Below are positions 46,147-55,037 of a stretch of DNA of 64,000 bases, piece by piece; the stretch's first letter is position 1, and the number at the start of each line of letters is the position of its first letter. The stretch is from a bacterium 1XD21-70 (GTDB taxonomy: Bacteria; Bacillota; Clostridia; Lachnospirales; Lachnospiraceae). The notes under the pieces were generated by a model. The model did no database searches. It saw nothing but the letters and a program-made list of their open reading frames with translations, and had not been told where the DNA came from. A program made the position numbers and the translations under genes. Location: assembly GCA_003669055.1 (NCBI GenBank), contig RAYB01000024.1:1-64000 (forward strand), in the 5' to 3' direction.

Positions 46147-46914
46147 TCAGCACAGTTCCTCCAATGGACACAATGCAATCCCTTCCCGGCTAAGCGCCTG
46201 CCGGATCCTCTGCACAAAAGCAAGCGCCTTCTCCCCGTCCCCATGGACACACACGGAATCCGCACGGATCGGGATATCCTTGCCCGTGACGGCAGTTACC
46301 GTCCGCTCCTTCACCATCCGGACCACGCGGGCAATTGCCTCCTTTTCATCGGTGACCATGGCTCCCGGCTTCCCCCGTCCAACCAGGGTTCCGTCCTCCT
46401 CATACGCCCGGTCAGCAAATACCTCCAGGGCAGTACGAAGCCCCATATCCTGAGCCGCACGAGCCAGCTGGCCGCCGCTTAATGCCAGTACGATCAGATC
46501 CTTATCAAACTCCGCGACCGCCTGGCAGACCGCCCTGGCCAGCCCATAATCTTTGGCCGCCATATTGTATAACGCCCCATGCGGCTTCACATGCTGCAGC
46601 CGGATTCCCGCAGAACGGCAGAACCCGTCCAGTGCGCCCAGCTGATACAGCACATAGGCCTTCGCCTCCTCTGGAGCCACCGCCATTTCCCTCCGCCCAA
46701 ACCCCATCAGATCCGGGAATCCCGGATGTGCGCCCACACGGATCCCGGCTTCCTTTGCCATGGCAATAGTCTTTGCCATCACCACAGGATCCGAGGCATG
46801 GTAGCCGCAGGCCACATTGGCAGAAGTGATCAGCGGGATCACCTGCCCGTCCATCCCCAGTGTGTACCTGCCAAAGCTTTCTCCCAAGTCACTGTTTAAA
46901 TCTACGCGGTACAT
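46147..46914 (-). CDS. pxpA: 5-oxoprolinase subunit A (LamB/YcsF family)
   Basis: With PxpB and PxpC, this subunit opens 5-oxoproline (pyroglutamate) to glutamate using ATP. The 255 residues show the family pattern: VDLNSDLGESFGRY at the N-terminus, SANVACGYHASDP near residue 31, VGAHPGFPDLMGFGRR near residue 60 and HVKPHGALYNM near residue 108. GGAGGG precedes the ATG. It is the last gene of the operon, 117 bases after accC, and ends at a strong terminator. Confidence 0.94.
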   Translation of the reverse strand: MYRVDLNSDLGESFGRYTLGMDGQVIPLITSANVACGYHASDPVVMAKTIAMAKEAGIRVGAHPGFPDLMGFGRREMAVAPEEAKAYVLYQLGALDGFCRSAGIRLQHVKPHGALYNMAAKDYGLARAVCQAVAEFDKDLIVLALSGGQLARAAQDMGLRTALEVFADRAYEEDGTLVGRGKPGAMVTDEKEAIARVVRMVKERTVTAVTGKDIPIRADSVCVHGDGEKALAFVQRIRQALSREGIALCPLEELC

Positions 46915-47031
46915 TTTTCATCCCTCCACTCTTTCCCCAAGACACCTCCTGCACGATACGCCGCCTCTTGTTTCCAGGCATCCCGTCCTTGGGGGCAAAC
47001 AGGTTCCAGCCGCCATGCGGGCAAAAAACCG

Positions 47032-48405
47032 TCACAGTTCCGGCACGTCAAACGCCGGCTGCTTCATATTCATAAACTTCTCGATAAATCCCGTGTCTGC
47101 CTTCCCTTCCCCAAATACCGTGCTCCGCAGGATCTGGAACTGGAAATCCAGGTTCGTATCTACCCCGGTGACCACCATCTCATCCAGGGCAGTCAGCATC
47201 TTGCGGATGGCTGCCGGCCGGTCAGGTGCATGGACAATCACCTTGGCAATCATGGAATCATACTCTGCAGGGATACGGTAACCGGAATACAAGGCCGTAT
47301 CCACCCGTACCCCATTGCCCGCCGGGAGATGGATATTCTCGACCACCCCGGGGCTGGGCATGAAATTGCGCCCCGGGACCTCGGCGTTGATCCGGCATTC
47401 AATGGCATGTCCGCGCAGCCGGATCTCCTCCTGGGAAAAGCTTAAGGGTTCCCCCATGGCCACGCGGATCTGCTCAATAATCAGATCCGTGCCCGTCACC
47501 ATCTCCGTGACCCCATGTTCCACCTGGATCCGGGTGTTCATCTCCATAAAATAGAACTCACCTCCGGGGCTGACGATATATTCAACGGTCCCGGCATTGG
47601 CATATCCCACCGTCTTTGCCGCCAGCACCGCATATTCGTTCATCTTCTGGCGTGTCTTTGCATCGATGGCCGGGGAAGGCGATTCCTCAATCAGCTTTTG
47701 ATGGTTCCGTTGGACGGAGCAGTCCCTTTCCCCCAGCGCCACCACGTTGCCATGGGAATCGGCCATGATCTGGATCTCCACATGGCGGGGATTTTCGATA
47801 TAGCGTTCCAGGTACATGGTATCGTCCCCAAAAGCATTGGCCGACTCCCTCTGGGCCAGGTTAAACTGAAATTCAAACTCATCCTCATCGGCAGCCACGC
47901 GCATCCCTTTGCCGCCTCCGCCGGAGGAAGCCTTGATCATAATGGGGTACCCGATGGCTTTTGCCAGCGTTTTCCCCTTTTCCGCGTCGTAGACCGGCTC
48001 CCTAGTGCCCGGCACTACGGGGACACCGGCATCCATCATCGTCTGCCTGGCCTGGGATTTGTTCCCCATCCGGTCGATCACATCCGGGTCCGGCCCGATA
48101 AAGACCAGCCCGTTCTCCCTGCATTTTTGCGCAAAAGCACTGTTTTCGGACAGGAAACCAAATCCCGGATGGATGGCATCCGCATCCACGTTCAGCGCCG
48201 CACTGATGATCCGCCCCATATTCAGGTAGCTGTCCCTGGCCGGCCCTTCCCCAATGCAGACCCGCTGGTCTGCCAGCTGGGTATGCAGGCTCTTCTCGTC
48301 CTCCTTGGAGTAGATGGCCACGCTTAAGATCCCCATATTCCGGCAGGCACGTATAATCCGCACGGCAATCTCGCCGCGGTTGGCAATCAAAACTTTTTTA
48401 ATCAT
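47032..48405 (-). CDS. accC: Biotin carboxylase (AccC)
   Basis: AccC carboxylates biotin on a carrier protein with ATP and bicarbonate. The 457-residue ATP-grasp enzyme has KVLIANRGEIAVRIIRACR at the N-terminus and the Gly-rich loop KASSGGGGKGMRVA near residue 160. EMNTRIQVEHGVTEM lies near residue 290. AGGAGG precedes the ATG, 19 bases after accB. It lies inside the pxp operon and not beside accA/accD, so it may serve a biotin enzyme other than acetyl-CoA carboxylase. Confidence 0.95.
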   Translation of the reverse strand: MIKKVLIANRGEIAVRIIRACRNMGILSVAIYSKEDEKSLHTQLADQRVCIGEGPARDSYLNMGRIISAALNVDADAIHPGFGFLSENSAFAQKCRENGLVFIGPDPDVIDRMGNKSQARQTMMDAGVPVVPGTREPVYDAEKGKTLAKAIGYPIMIKASSGGGGKGMRVAADEDEFEFQFNLAQRESANAFGDDTMYLERYIENPRHVEIQIMADSHGNVVALGERDCSVQRNHQKLIEESPSPAIDAKTRQKMNEYAVLAAKTVGYANAGTVEYIVSPGGEFYFMEMNTRIQVEHGVTEMVTGTDLIIEQIRVAMGEPLSFSQEEIRLRGHAIECRINAEVPGRNFMPSPGVVENIHLPAGNGVRVDTALYSGYRIPAEYDSMIAKVIVHAPDRPAAIRKMLTALDEMVVTGVDTNLDFQFQILRSTVFGEGKADTGFIEKFMNMKQPAFDVPEL

Positions 48406-48424
48406 CGCTCCAACCTCCTGGCAT

Positions 48425-48874
48425 TTAGATTTTCTTCACACGGAACAAGGGCTGCCCATACTCCACCTTCTGCTCGTTGCTGACCAACACCGCCTCAATC
48501 TCACAGTCATACTCGCACTGGATCTCGTTCATCAGCTTCATGGCCTCCAATATACACACGGTCTGCCCCTCCTTCACCCGGTCGCCTACCCGGACAAAGG
48601 CCGGCACATCCGGAGCCGCCGCCGAATAAAAAGTCCCTACAATCGGTGAAGTGATAAACAGGGATTCCTCCTCTTTGTCCTCCTCCTTTCCCTGCACCGG
48701 CGCTGCCGCCAAAGCGGCGCCCATGGCCGGCATGGAAGGAACCCCTGCCGCCACGATGGGAGGATGCTCCAATTTACTCATGGTGATTTTGACCTCACCT
48801 TCTCTATAGGTAAACTCCTTCAGGGAAGAATCTTCTATTATTTTTACCAAACCTGCAATCTTTTCCAAATCCAT
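48425..48874 (-). CDS. accB: Biotin carboxyl carrier protein (AccB)
   Basis: A 149-residue carrier. The C-terminal biotinyl domain has the modified lysine in EAMKLMNEI, and the thumb segment SPIVGTFYSAAAPDVPAF marks the AccB type. The N-terminal helix region (MDLEKIAGLVKIIEDSS) is joined by an Ala/Pro-rich linker. The start at 48874 follows AAAGGA. BirA at 20034 should attach its biotin. It lies between pxpC and accC, so it is co-expressed with 5-oxoprolinase subunits. Confidence 0.94.
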   Translation of the reverse strand: MDLEKIAGLVKIIEDSSLKEFTYREGEVKITMSKLEHPPIVAAGVPSMPAMGAALAAAPVQGKEEDKEEESLFITSPIVGTFYSAAAPDVPAFVRVGDRVKEGQTVCILEAMKLMNEIQCEYDCEIEAVLVSNEQKVEYGQPLFRVKKI

Positions 48875-48952
48875 ATTGTTCTCTTCCTTTCCTGTCACTG
48901 TCCACGGCAATCCAAAAAGCCCAAACGGCTTCTGCCGCCCCCTTCCCGCCTG

Positions 48953-49957
48953 TTAAGGGAAGAGCCTCCGGATCCTTCTTGACACCTGGCGGCATTCCAG
49001 CACCTCCTTACAAGGCTGGTGGATCGTCTTCCTCATCCGGTTCAATTCCTCCGACTCTGCCAGGTACAGCCTCTGTGCTTCCTCCACGCTGACCGCCTTA
49101 AACCTCACCTTATGGTCGGTCTTGCGCTGCACCAGCCAGGGAATATCCGCCGACACCACGGTAGCGATCTTCGGGTACCCGCCGGTCGTCTGCCGGTCGG
49201 CCAAGAGGACAATCGGCTTTCCATGGGAGGGCACCTGGACCGAGCCAAAGGCAATCCCGTCGGAAATCATGTCCGTGTTTTCTTTCCTGGCAATAAACGG
49301 CCCTTCCAAGCGGCATCCCATGCGGTCGAAATCACTGGTCACCGTATATTCGCTGTTTAGAAATGTCTCAATCCCCTGTTTGCTGAACCGGTCGTCCTGG
49401 GGGCCTAAGACCACCCGCAGGGTCACGTCGTCCTGGTTAAATTCATCCAGTTCCAATGTACGGGATAAGAAAAACGGAAGGTATCTCCGTTTGATACGGA
49501 AACCGATATAATCGCCGTCTAACAGCTTCCTCCCCTTAAACCCTCCGATAGAACTCTTCATGTTGGTACAGCGGCTCCCCATCACCACCGGAACCTTTAA
49601 GTAGCTGGAAAATGCGATGTAGCCCCGGCTTCCCGTGCGGGCACTGCCGAACTTCAGCACATCCCCCTTATGGATGTCTATCGCCGTATACATCGGCGCC
49701 GGTTCTCCGTTGATGGTAGGCTGGAAGTCCCCGCCGGTAATGGCAATCAAAGTCCCTGCCGTGAATTCCATAGTCGGCCCGATCAGGGCAAACTCCAGCA
49801 CCGCCTCATTCTCCGGATTGTCCAAAAGGAGGTTGGCAATCTTAAACGAACGCACATCCATCACCCCGGCCACGGAAAAACCCTGGCTCTGATAACCGGT
49901 ACGCCCCAAATCCTGCACCGTGGTCATCATGCCGGCCTTTAAAATGCGAATCCCCAT
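48953..49957 (-). CDS. pxpC: 5-oxoprolinase subunit C (carboxyltransferase-like, KipA)
   Basis: A 334-residue member of the AHS2/KipA family, homologous to half of the carboxyltransferase domain of urea carboxylase. Typical motifs are GMMTTVQDLGRTGYQSQG near the N-terminus, PENEAVLEFALIGPTMEF and LLADRQTTGGYPKIATV. It pairs with PxpB. GAGGAGG precedes the ATG at 49957, which is one base after the pxpB stop. The open frame runs 48 codons upstream inside pxpB and is rejected. Confidence 0.92.
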   Translation of the reverse strand: MGIRILKAGMMTTVQDLGRTGYQSQGFSVAGVMDVRSFKIANLLLDNPENEAVLEFALIGPTMEFTAGTLIAITGGDFQPTINGEPAPMYTAIDIHKGDVLKFGSARTGSRGYIAFSSYLKVPVVMGSRCTNMKSSIGGFKGRKLLDGDYIGFRIKRRYLPFFLSRTLELDEFNQDDVTLRVVLGPQDDRFSKQGIETFLNSEYTVTSDFDRMGCRLEGPFIARKENTDMISDGIAFGSVQVPSHGKPIVLLADRQTTGGYPKIATVVSADIPWLVQRKTDHKVRFKAVSVEEAQRLYLAESEELNRMRKTIHQPCKEVLECRQVSRRIRRLFP

Positions 49958-49958
49958 G

Positions 49959-50684
49959 CTACACCTCCTCATAAACGGCGCACTGGTAGCTGCCGTTTTC
50001 CACTTCTTCCTCAATCCGCCTGTACTCCGCCTCACCGACCGGCACGAACCGGATGTAATTCCCCGCCTCCACCAAGATCGGGATATCCCGTTTCGGGTCA
50101 TAGGTCTTCACCGGCGTCATCCCCATCAGCTGCCAGCCCCCCGGGGAATCCAAAGGATAAATCCCTGTCTGGGAACCGCCGATGCCCACGCTCCCGGCAC
50201 GGATCTTTAGGCGCGGATTCGCCAGCCTGGGGGTATGGATGCGCTCATCCAAACCGCCAAGATAACAAAACCCAGGCAAAAACCCCAGCATATAGATCAG
50301 GTAATCCCGGGAACTGTGGATCTTTACCACCTCGTCCTCGCTCAGCCCCGCATGTTTTGCGATTGCCCCCAGGTCAGGCCCGTATTCCCCGCCGTACAAT
50401 ACCGGGATCTCAAAAATCTTCCGCTTCCCCTCTCCCACCTTGATATCCACCCGCGCAAGGCTTTCCATCCTTTTTTTCAGCTTCTCATAACGGATCACCC
50501 GTGGGTCATAATTGACCAGCAAAGAGCAGAAGGCCGGGATCACATCCACCACGCCCTCGATATGCTGTTCCCGCATCAGTTCCACCGTTGCCGCAATCCT
50601 GCGGTTGATCTCCGGGCTGATCTCGCTCCCAAACTCTATCAGCAGGGAAGAATCCCCTGCCGTCAAAATCCGAATGTTCTGCAT
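49959..50684 (-). CDS. pxpB: 5-oxoprolinase subunit B (KipI)
   Basis: A 241-residue AHS1/KipI-family protein, partner of PxpC. The B. subtilis homologue was first known as an inhibitor of the sporulation kinase KinA. GDSSLLIEFG near the start, VLYGGEYGPDLGAIAKHAGLS (quoted in part) near residue 105 and FLPGFCYLGGLDERI near residue 135 are typical. The ATG at 50684 gives the normal N-terminus but its ribosome binding site (AAAGGGG) is far. A TTG at 50735 would add 17 residues. Confidence 0.9.
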   Translation of the reverse strand: MQNIRILTAGDSSLLIEFGSEISPEINRRIAATVELMREQHIEGVVDVIPAFCSLLVNYDPRVIRYEKLKKRMESLARVDIKVGEGKRKIFEIPVLYGGEYGPDLGAIAKHAGLSEDEVVKIHSSRDYLIYMLGFLPGFCYLGGLDERIHTPRLANPRLKIRAGSVGIGGSQTGIYPLDSPGGWQLMGMTPVKTYDPKRDIPILVEAGNYIRFVPVGEAEYRRIEEEVENGSYQCAVYEEV

Positions 50685-50787
50685 AGTATTTTTTGGTTCA
50701 ACCCCTTTCTTCCTATATCCTTTTCGATACCCCAAAAAGGTGCAGCCGTCGCCCAGGCCACCCCTTTTCGGATACCGCTCCTAAATT

Positions 50788-51996
50788 TTAGAAAAGTTTC
50801 CCCATATTCGACATAAATGTCGTGATCCCCAGGTACGCGGAGATGACTACCACCACCGCACCCAAGACCAAAAGGGCAGCCGGATGGGAGTACTTCTCTC
50901 CCATGATCGATTTCTTCTTTGCCGCGACCAGGCAGATGCCCAGTGTAATCGGCAGGATCAGGCCGTTGAGCGCACCGGCTAACACCAGCAGCTTAGCCGG
51001 TTGGCCAAGCAAAATCATAATGACGGTGGACACCGCAATAAAGCCAATGATCACCCAGTTCTCATTCTGCTCAATCGCCGGATGGAAGGTCTTTAAAAAA
51101 GATACCGAGGTGTAAGCCGCACCGATGATGGAAGTAACCGCCGCACACAGCAGCACCAGCCCGGCAAACCGGTAGCCCAGCTCCCCTGCACCTAAACGGA
51201 AGGCATCTGCAGCCGGGTTGGAAGCATCCAAAGCGGCTCCCTCTGCCAGCCTTGTAACCACGCCCAGAACTGCCAGGAAAAGGAAGATCCTCACAATGGT
51301 TGCAATCCCCATCCCCATCAGGGAACTCTTGTTGATTTCCTTCAAATTCTCCTCACCGGTCACTCCCCCGTCAATCAGCCTGTGCGCACCGGAGAAAGTG
51401 ATATATCCTCCCACCGTGCCGCCAAGCAAGGTAATGATCGCCGGAACCAGGTTCGGCACTCCTGCCGACGGCACAAACGTATTCTTCAGTGCATCTCCCA
51501 CAGGCGGCTTCACCACAACGATGATGCCGAAAATAACCACAATCATGATACCTCCCAGCACCTTTGCCAGGTTATCCATGGCCGATTTGGCATTCTTTAC
51601 CAGAAAAACCGCAATGGCAATGATGCCTGCCAAGACACAGCCCACCTGGGTCGGGATGCCAAGCAGGGTGTTAAATCCCAGGGCGCCTCCTCCAACGTTA
51701 CCGATATTGAATGCCAGGCCTCCCAGCGCTACCATAAATGCCACGAAATATCCCAGCCCCGGGAGCACCTTGTTTGCCACGTCCTGTCCGCGCATGCCGG
51801 ACACACACAGCACCCGCCAAATATTTACCTGGGCAACCGCCGACAGGATAATGGATACCAGGATAACGAAACCAAAGCTGCCTTTATGTGTACCCGTGAA
51901 CTGGGCGGTCTGGGTCAAAAAACCTGGCCCGATAGCAGATGTAGCCATCAGAAATGCCGCTCCCAACAACGCGCCGCCACTCTTTTTCTCTTTCAT
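50788..51996 (-). CDS. NRAMP-related transporter without the metal motif
   Basis: A 402-residue protein with about eleven membrane segments, homologous to YcsG, the NRAMP-like neighbour of the B. subtilis pxp genes. The metal motif DPGN of helix 1 is missing: after SAIGPGFLTQTAQF the sequence goes to TGTHKGSFGF. Helix 6 has SGAHRL in place of MPH. It is thus unlikely to carry Mn or Fe, and a 5-oxoproline uptake role is plausible from its operon. AAGGAGG precedes the ATG. First gene of the operon. Confidence 0.85.
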   Translation of the reverse strand: MKEKKSGGALLGAAFLMATSAIGPGFLTQTAQFTGTHKGSFGFVILVSIILSAVAQVNIWRVLCVSGMRGQDVANKVLPGLGYFVAFMVALGGLAFNIGNVGGGALGFNTLLGIPTQVGCVLAGIIAIAVFLVKNAKSAMDNLAKVLGGIMIVVIFGIIVVVKPPVGDALKNTFVPSAGVPNLVPAIITLLGGTVGGYITFSGAHRLIDGGVTGEENLKEINKSSLMGMGIATIVRIFLFLAVLGVVTRLAEGAALDASNPAADAFRLGAGELGYRFAGLVLLCAAVTSIIGAAYTSVSFLKTFHPAIEQNENWVIIGFIAVSTVIMILLGQPAKLLVLAGALNGLILPITLGICLVAAKKKSIMGEKYSHPAALLVLGAVVVVISAYLGITTFMSNMGKLF

Positions 51997-52031
51997 AGGA
52001 AATACCTCCTTGTGTTCAGATGTTTCGTGTT

Positions 52032-52060
52032 ATTATACATGCATGGAAAGGAATTGTCAA
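52032..52060 (-). promoter_or_regulatory. Perfect consensus promoter of the pxp operon
   Basis: Minus strand: TTGACA at 52060-52055, a 17-base spacer and TATAAT at 52037-52032, both matching consensus in all positions. Such a promoter is strong unless repressed, which fits the repeats next to it. Confidence 0.85.
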
Positions 52061-52068
52061 TGCTTTTT

Positions 52069-52183
52069 ACAATTATTTTATTGTATTAGCCACAATTATT
52101 TTATTGTGACTAAGGCTTGTTTCCAAAAACCCCCCTTCTATCCCCCCTAAAATCTTCTATACAATTTATTGTGCAATTATTGT
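52069..52183. promoter_or_regulatory. Array of ACAAT-N-ATTGT repeats
   Basis: ACAATTATTTTATTGT occurs at 52069-52084 and again, identical, at 52092-52107. ACAATTTATTGT (52161-52172) and GCAATTATTGT (52173-52183) follow. Each is an inverted repeat of ACAAT. The first copy lies 8 bases from the -35 of the pxp promoter. This looks like an operator set for one dimeric regulator, which is not encoded in the window as far as I can tell. Confidence 0.65.
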
Positions 52184-52337
52184 TTTCTCATATTTTTTGA
52201 ATAATATTATCTCACCTTTATCTATTTTCAGATTTGGCGAACAGGTATTTTTATACAGAAATATCGCTAATATTTGAATAAATATTTGAGCAGGCATAGG
52301 GCTATCCGGATGGCTGCCGATTAAAATTGCCGCGGCC

Positions 52338-52366
52338 TTGCAATCCTATCCTGTTTCCTTTATAAT
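52338..52366 (+). promoter_or_regulatory. Promoter of the CHASE2 cyclase operon
   Basis: TTGCAA at 52338-52343, a 17-base spacer and a perfect TATAAT at 52361-52366, about 65 bases before the start at 52431. Confidence 0.65.
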
Positions 52367-52430
52367 AACGTTGGAAGAAACAAAAGCAATTGTTCTTGGC
52401 CAGCCATATGTATCTATACGGAGTGAAGAG

Positions 52431-54224
52431 ATGAAAAAAACAACCAAGCCGCTGCGGTTCCTTTATATTTTTCCCTTGGCCATTGCCGGGGCACTCACCT
52501 TCTTAGCCGGGCTGGGGGTGCTAAAGCGCCCAGACCTGGCAGCCTGCGACGCACTCTATCAGCAGCCCGTGGGCACGGACGGCAAGATCGTCATCATCGG
52601 CATTGACCAGCAAGCCCTGGAGGCCTACGGCCCTTATCAGGAATGGTGCCGGGAAGGGATTGCCCGGACTCTGGATATTTTAAACGCCGACCCGGGCAGC
52701 CGCCCGGCCGCCATCGGCATTGACGTGCTGTTTGGCGGCGAGACGGCTTCCGGGGCAGACCAGGCACTGGCCGAGGCGGCCAGGCGGGGCGGCAACGTCA
52801 TCACTGCCTGTGCCGCCGGGTTTGAGACGGGCTTTGCGGAAACGGACAGCGGCTTTGTCCATAGGAATCTGCTGATGACTGCCTTTGAAGAGCCTTACCC
52901 GGCTCTGAAAGACGCCACAAAACAGGGGCACATCAACGCCATGCTGGACAAGGACGGAATCCTGCGGCATCACCTTTTGTATTTCGACCTGCCCGACAAA
53001 ACCCGCATCCCCTCCCTGGCACTGGCTCTGGCAGCACAGTACCAGGAAAACCTTGGGCTTTTGCCGGTTAACTCATACGGTTTCTGGTACCTGCCTTACA
53101 GCAAGACACCAGGGGACTTTGAAATCCGTTCCATTGCCAAGGTGCTTGAAGGCGAGGATCCGGCCAGCTACTTCCGGGATAAAATCGTCCTGATCGGCCC
53201 TTGTGCGGCCGGGCTCCAGGACAGCTATTTTACTTCTATTGACCACGCCCGGCAGATGTACGGTGTGGAATACCAGGCCAACGCCATACAGGCCATTCTG
53301 GACGGCAATTACAAGCGGGAGGCGGGGGACGGCATCCAGCTGGCCGCCCTTTTCCTGCTTTTGCTGGCTGCCTTTGCGGCGTTCTGGCGGCGGAGGGTGC
53401 GAACCTCCACCGTGCTGTGGCTCGCCTTATGTGCCGGATGGGTGCTGCTGTGCAAAGGGCTGTATGAAACGGGATGGGTGCTCCATGTCCTCTGGGTTCC
53501 GGCGGGCGTCACGGTGCTCTATGCCGGATGCCTGGCGGCAAACTATATCCAGGCCGCACTGGAACGCCAGCGGGTGACCCGGACCTTCCAGCGCTACGTT
53601 GCGCCGGAAATCGTTTCCGAACTGATGGGCGCCGACCCTGCCGCCATGAAACTAGGCGGGAAAAAGTGCGATGTCGCAGTGCTGTTCGTGGATATCCGGG
53701 GCTTTACCGCCATGTCGGAGGAACTTGGCCCGGAGCAGGTGGTGGCAATCTTAAACCAGTACCTGACCCTGACCACAAAATGCGTCATGGACTTCCACGG
53801 TACGCTGGATAAGTTCGTGGGGGACTGCACCATGGCTTTCTGGAACGCACCGCTGCCCCAGGAGGATTATGTCATGCTGGCCTGCCGCGCGGCAATGGCC
53901 ATGGCAGAGGGGGCGAAGCCCCTGGCGGAGCAGCTTATGGCAAAGCACAAACACACGGTATCCTTCGGCATCGGTGTCCATACAGGGCCCGCCGTAATCG
54001 GCAACATCGGCGCACCCATGCGGATGGACTACACTGCCATTGGCGACACCGTGAACACTGCCGCCCGGCTGGAGTCCCACGCCCCTGCCGGTACGATCTA
54101 CATCTCCCGCGCCGTGGCCGATGCACTGGCCGGGCGGATCGCGGCAACGCCGCTGAAAGACCCGCCGCAGCTTAAGGGCAAGTCTGCGGGGTTCGAGATA
54201 TTAACGCTGGATGCTATCTTATAG
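52431..54224 (+). CDS. CHASE2-domain class III adenylate cyclase
   Basis: A 597-residue membrane receptor cyclase. One N-terminal membrane segment leads to an extracellular CHASE2 sensor (about residues 35-300, with GKIVIIGIDQQALEAYGPY and RDKIVLIGPCA). Three more membrane helices follow (about 301-376), then the catalytic domain. Metal Asp residues are in LFVDIRGFT (near 421) and VGDCTMAFW (near 464). The adenine-selecting Lys of LDKFVGD and Asp of DYTAIGD are present, with Asn and Arg of NTAARLE, so cAMP is the expected product. CGGAG precedes the ATG. First gene of a four-gene operon. Confidence 0.92.
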   Translation: MKKTTKPLRFLYIFPLAIAGALTFLAGLGVLKRPDLAACDALYQQPVGTDGKIVIIGIDQQALEAYGPYQEWCREGIARTLDILNADPGSRPAAIGIDVLFGGETASGADQALAEAARRGGNVITACAAGFETGFAETDSGFVHRNLLMTAFEEPYPALKDATKQGHINAMLDKDGILRHHLLYFDLPDKTRIPSLALALAAQYQENLGLLPVNSYGFWYLPYSKTPGDFEIRSIAKVLEGEDPASYFRDKIVLIGPCAAGLQDSYFTSIDHARQMYGVEYQANAIQAILDGNYKREAGDGIQLAALFLLLLAAFAAFWRRRVRTSTVLWLALCAGWVLLCKGLYETGWVLHVLWVPAGVTVLYAGCLAANYIQAALERQRVTRTFQRYVAPEIVSELMGADPAAMKLGGKKCDVAVLFVDIRGFTAMSEELGPEQVVAILNQYLTLTTKCVMDFHGTLDKFVGDCTMAFWNAPLPQEDYVMLACRAAMAMAEGAKPLAEQLMAKHKHTVSFGIGVHTGPAVIGNIGAPMRMDYTAIGDTVNTAARLESHAPAGTIYISRAVADALAGRIAATPLKDPPQLKGKSAGFEILTLDAIL

Positions 54225-54236
54225 GAGGAACTCTGG

Positions 54237-55037
54237 ATGGACGAAATATGGAAGGTTACCGTCTGGGGAGTCCGGGGTTCTCTCCCCAGGCCCTCTCCGG
54301 CTTGTATGGAATACGGCGGCAACACCGCCTGCATTGCCTTGGAGCAAAAAGGCCATATCCTGGTACTGGATGCAGGAACCGGGCTCCTTTCCCTGGGGCA
54401 GGCGCTGGCGTCCCAAAAAAACATCAAACGGCTGGACATCCTGCTCAGCCATTTTCATATTGACCATGTAATGGGTCTGTATGCCTTCCCGCCGTTTTTC
54501 GACCCTGACAGGGAAATCCATCTATACGGCGGCACCGGCCTGGCCCGGTATCTGGAGACGTTGGTTGGCCCGCCCTTCTGGCCGCTGGGGATACACGGCT
54601 CCCCGGCCAAAGTAAGCTTCCACGAGATACAGCCGAAAGACAGCTTCTGCCTGGACGGCCTGACGGTATGCACCATGGCGGGGAACCACCCGGGAGGCAG
54701 CCTCCTGTACCGGATTGACGGCAGCGGGAAGCGCCTGACCTATGCCCTGGACTGCGAGGCAGGCGGGCCGGTCTTTTCCTCCTTGGCAGAATTTGCCCGC
54801 AAAAGCGATCTGCTGGTCTGGGATGCCTCGTTCACCTCTTTGGACCTGCGCCCCGGCTGGGGGCACTCCACCTGGGAGCAGGGGCTGGAATTGGGCTGCG
54901 CCGCGCAGGCCAGGCAGGTGCTGATGACCCATTACAGCTGGGACTATCTCGATGAATTGATACGCTGCCAGGAAATGCAGGCCGGGCAGGAAGGCATTTG
55001 CCGCTTTGCAAAGGAAGGAATGGTGATAACGCTGTGA
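54237..55037 (+). CDS. Metallo-beta-lactamase-fold hydrolase
   Basis: A 266-residue cytoplasmic MBL-fold enzyme. The zinc motif HFHIDH lies near residue 72, with further ligands in GNHPGG, in YALDCEAG and at TMAGNHP/LMTHYSWD. The N-terminus (VTVWGVRGSLPRPSPACMEYGGNT) resembles the phosphodiesterase-like branch that includes PhnP and RNase-Z-like proteins. AGGAGG precedes the ATG, 12 bases after the cyclase. In this setting a cyclic-nucleotide phosphodiesterase role is an attractive but unproven guess. Confidence 0.82.
   Translation: MDEIWKVTVWGVRGSLPRPSPACMEYGGNTACIALEQKGHILVLDAGTGLLSLGQALASQKNIKRLDILLSHFHIDHVMGLYAFPPFFDPDREIHLYGGTGLARYLETLVGPPFWPLGIHGSPAKVSFHEIQPKDSFCLDGLTVCTMAGNHPGGSLLYRIDGSGKRLTYALDCEAGGPVFSSLAEFARKSDLLVWDASFTSLDLRPGWGHSTWEQGLELGCAAQARQVLMTHYSWDYLDELIRCQEMQAGQEGICRFAKEGMVITL

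Larger units (their letters stand above)
51997..52430. other. Divergent regulatory region between pxp and cyclase operons
   Basis: A 434-base AT-rich gap without a gene. It holds the pxp promoter on the minus strand, the ACAAT/ATTGT repeat array in the middle, and the cyclase promoter on the plus strand. Confidence 0.7.

Noticed and set aside
48425-50101. Calling pxpC a true acetyl-CoA carboxyltransferase because accB and accC are next to it
   Set aside because: Its motifs are those of the AHS2/KipA family, not of AccA or AccD.
50788-51996. Annotating the transporter as a Mn/Fe NRAMP
   Set aside because: The DPGN and MPH metal motifs are absent.
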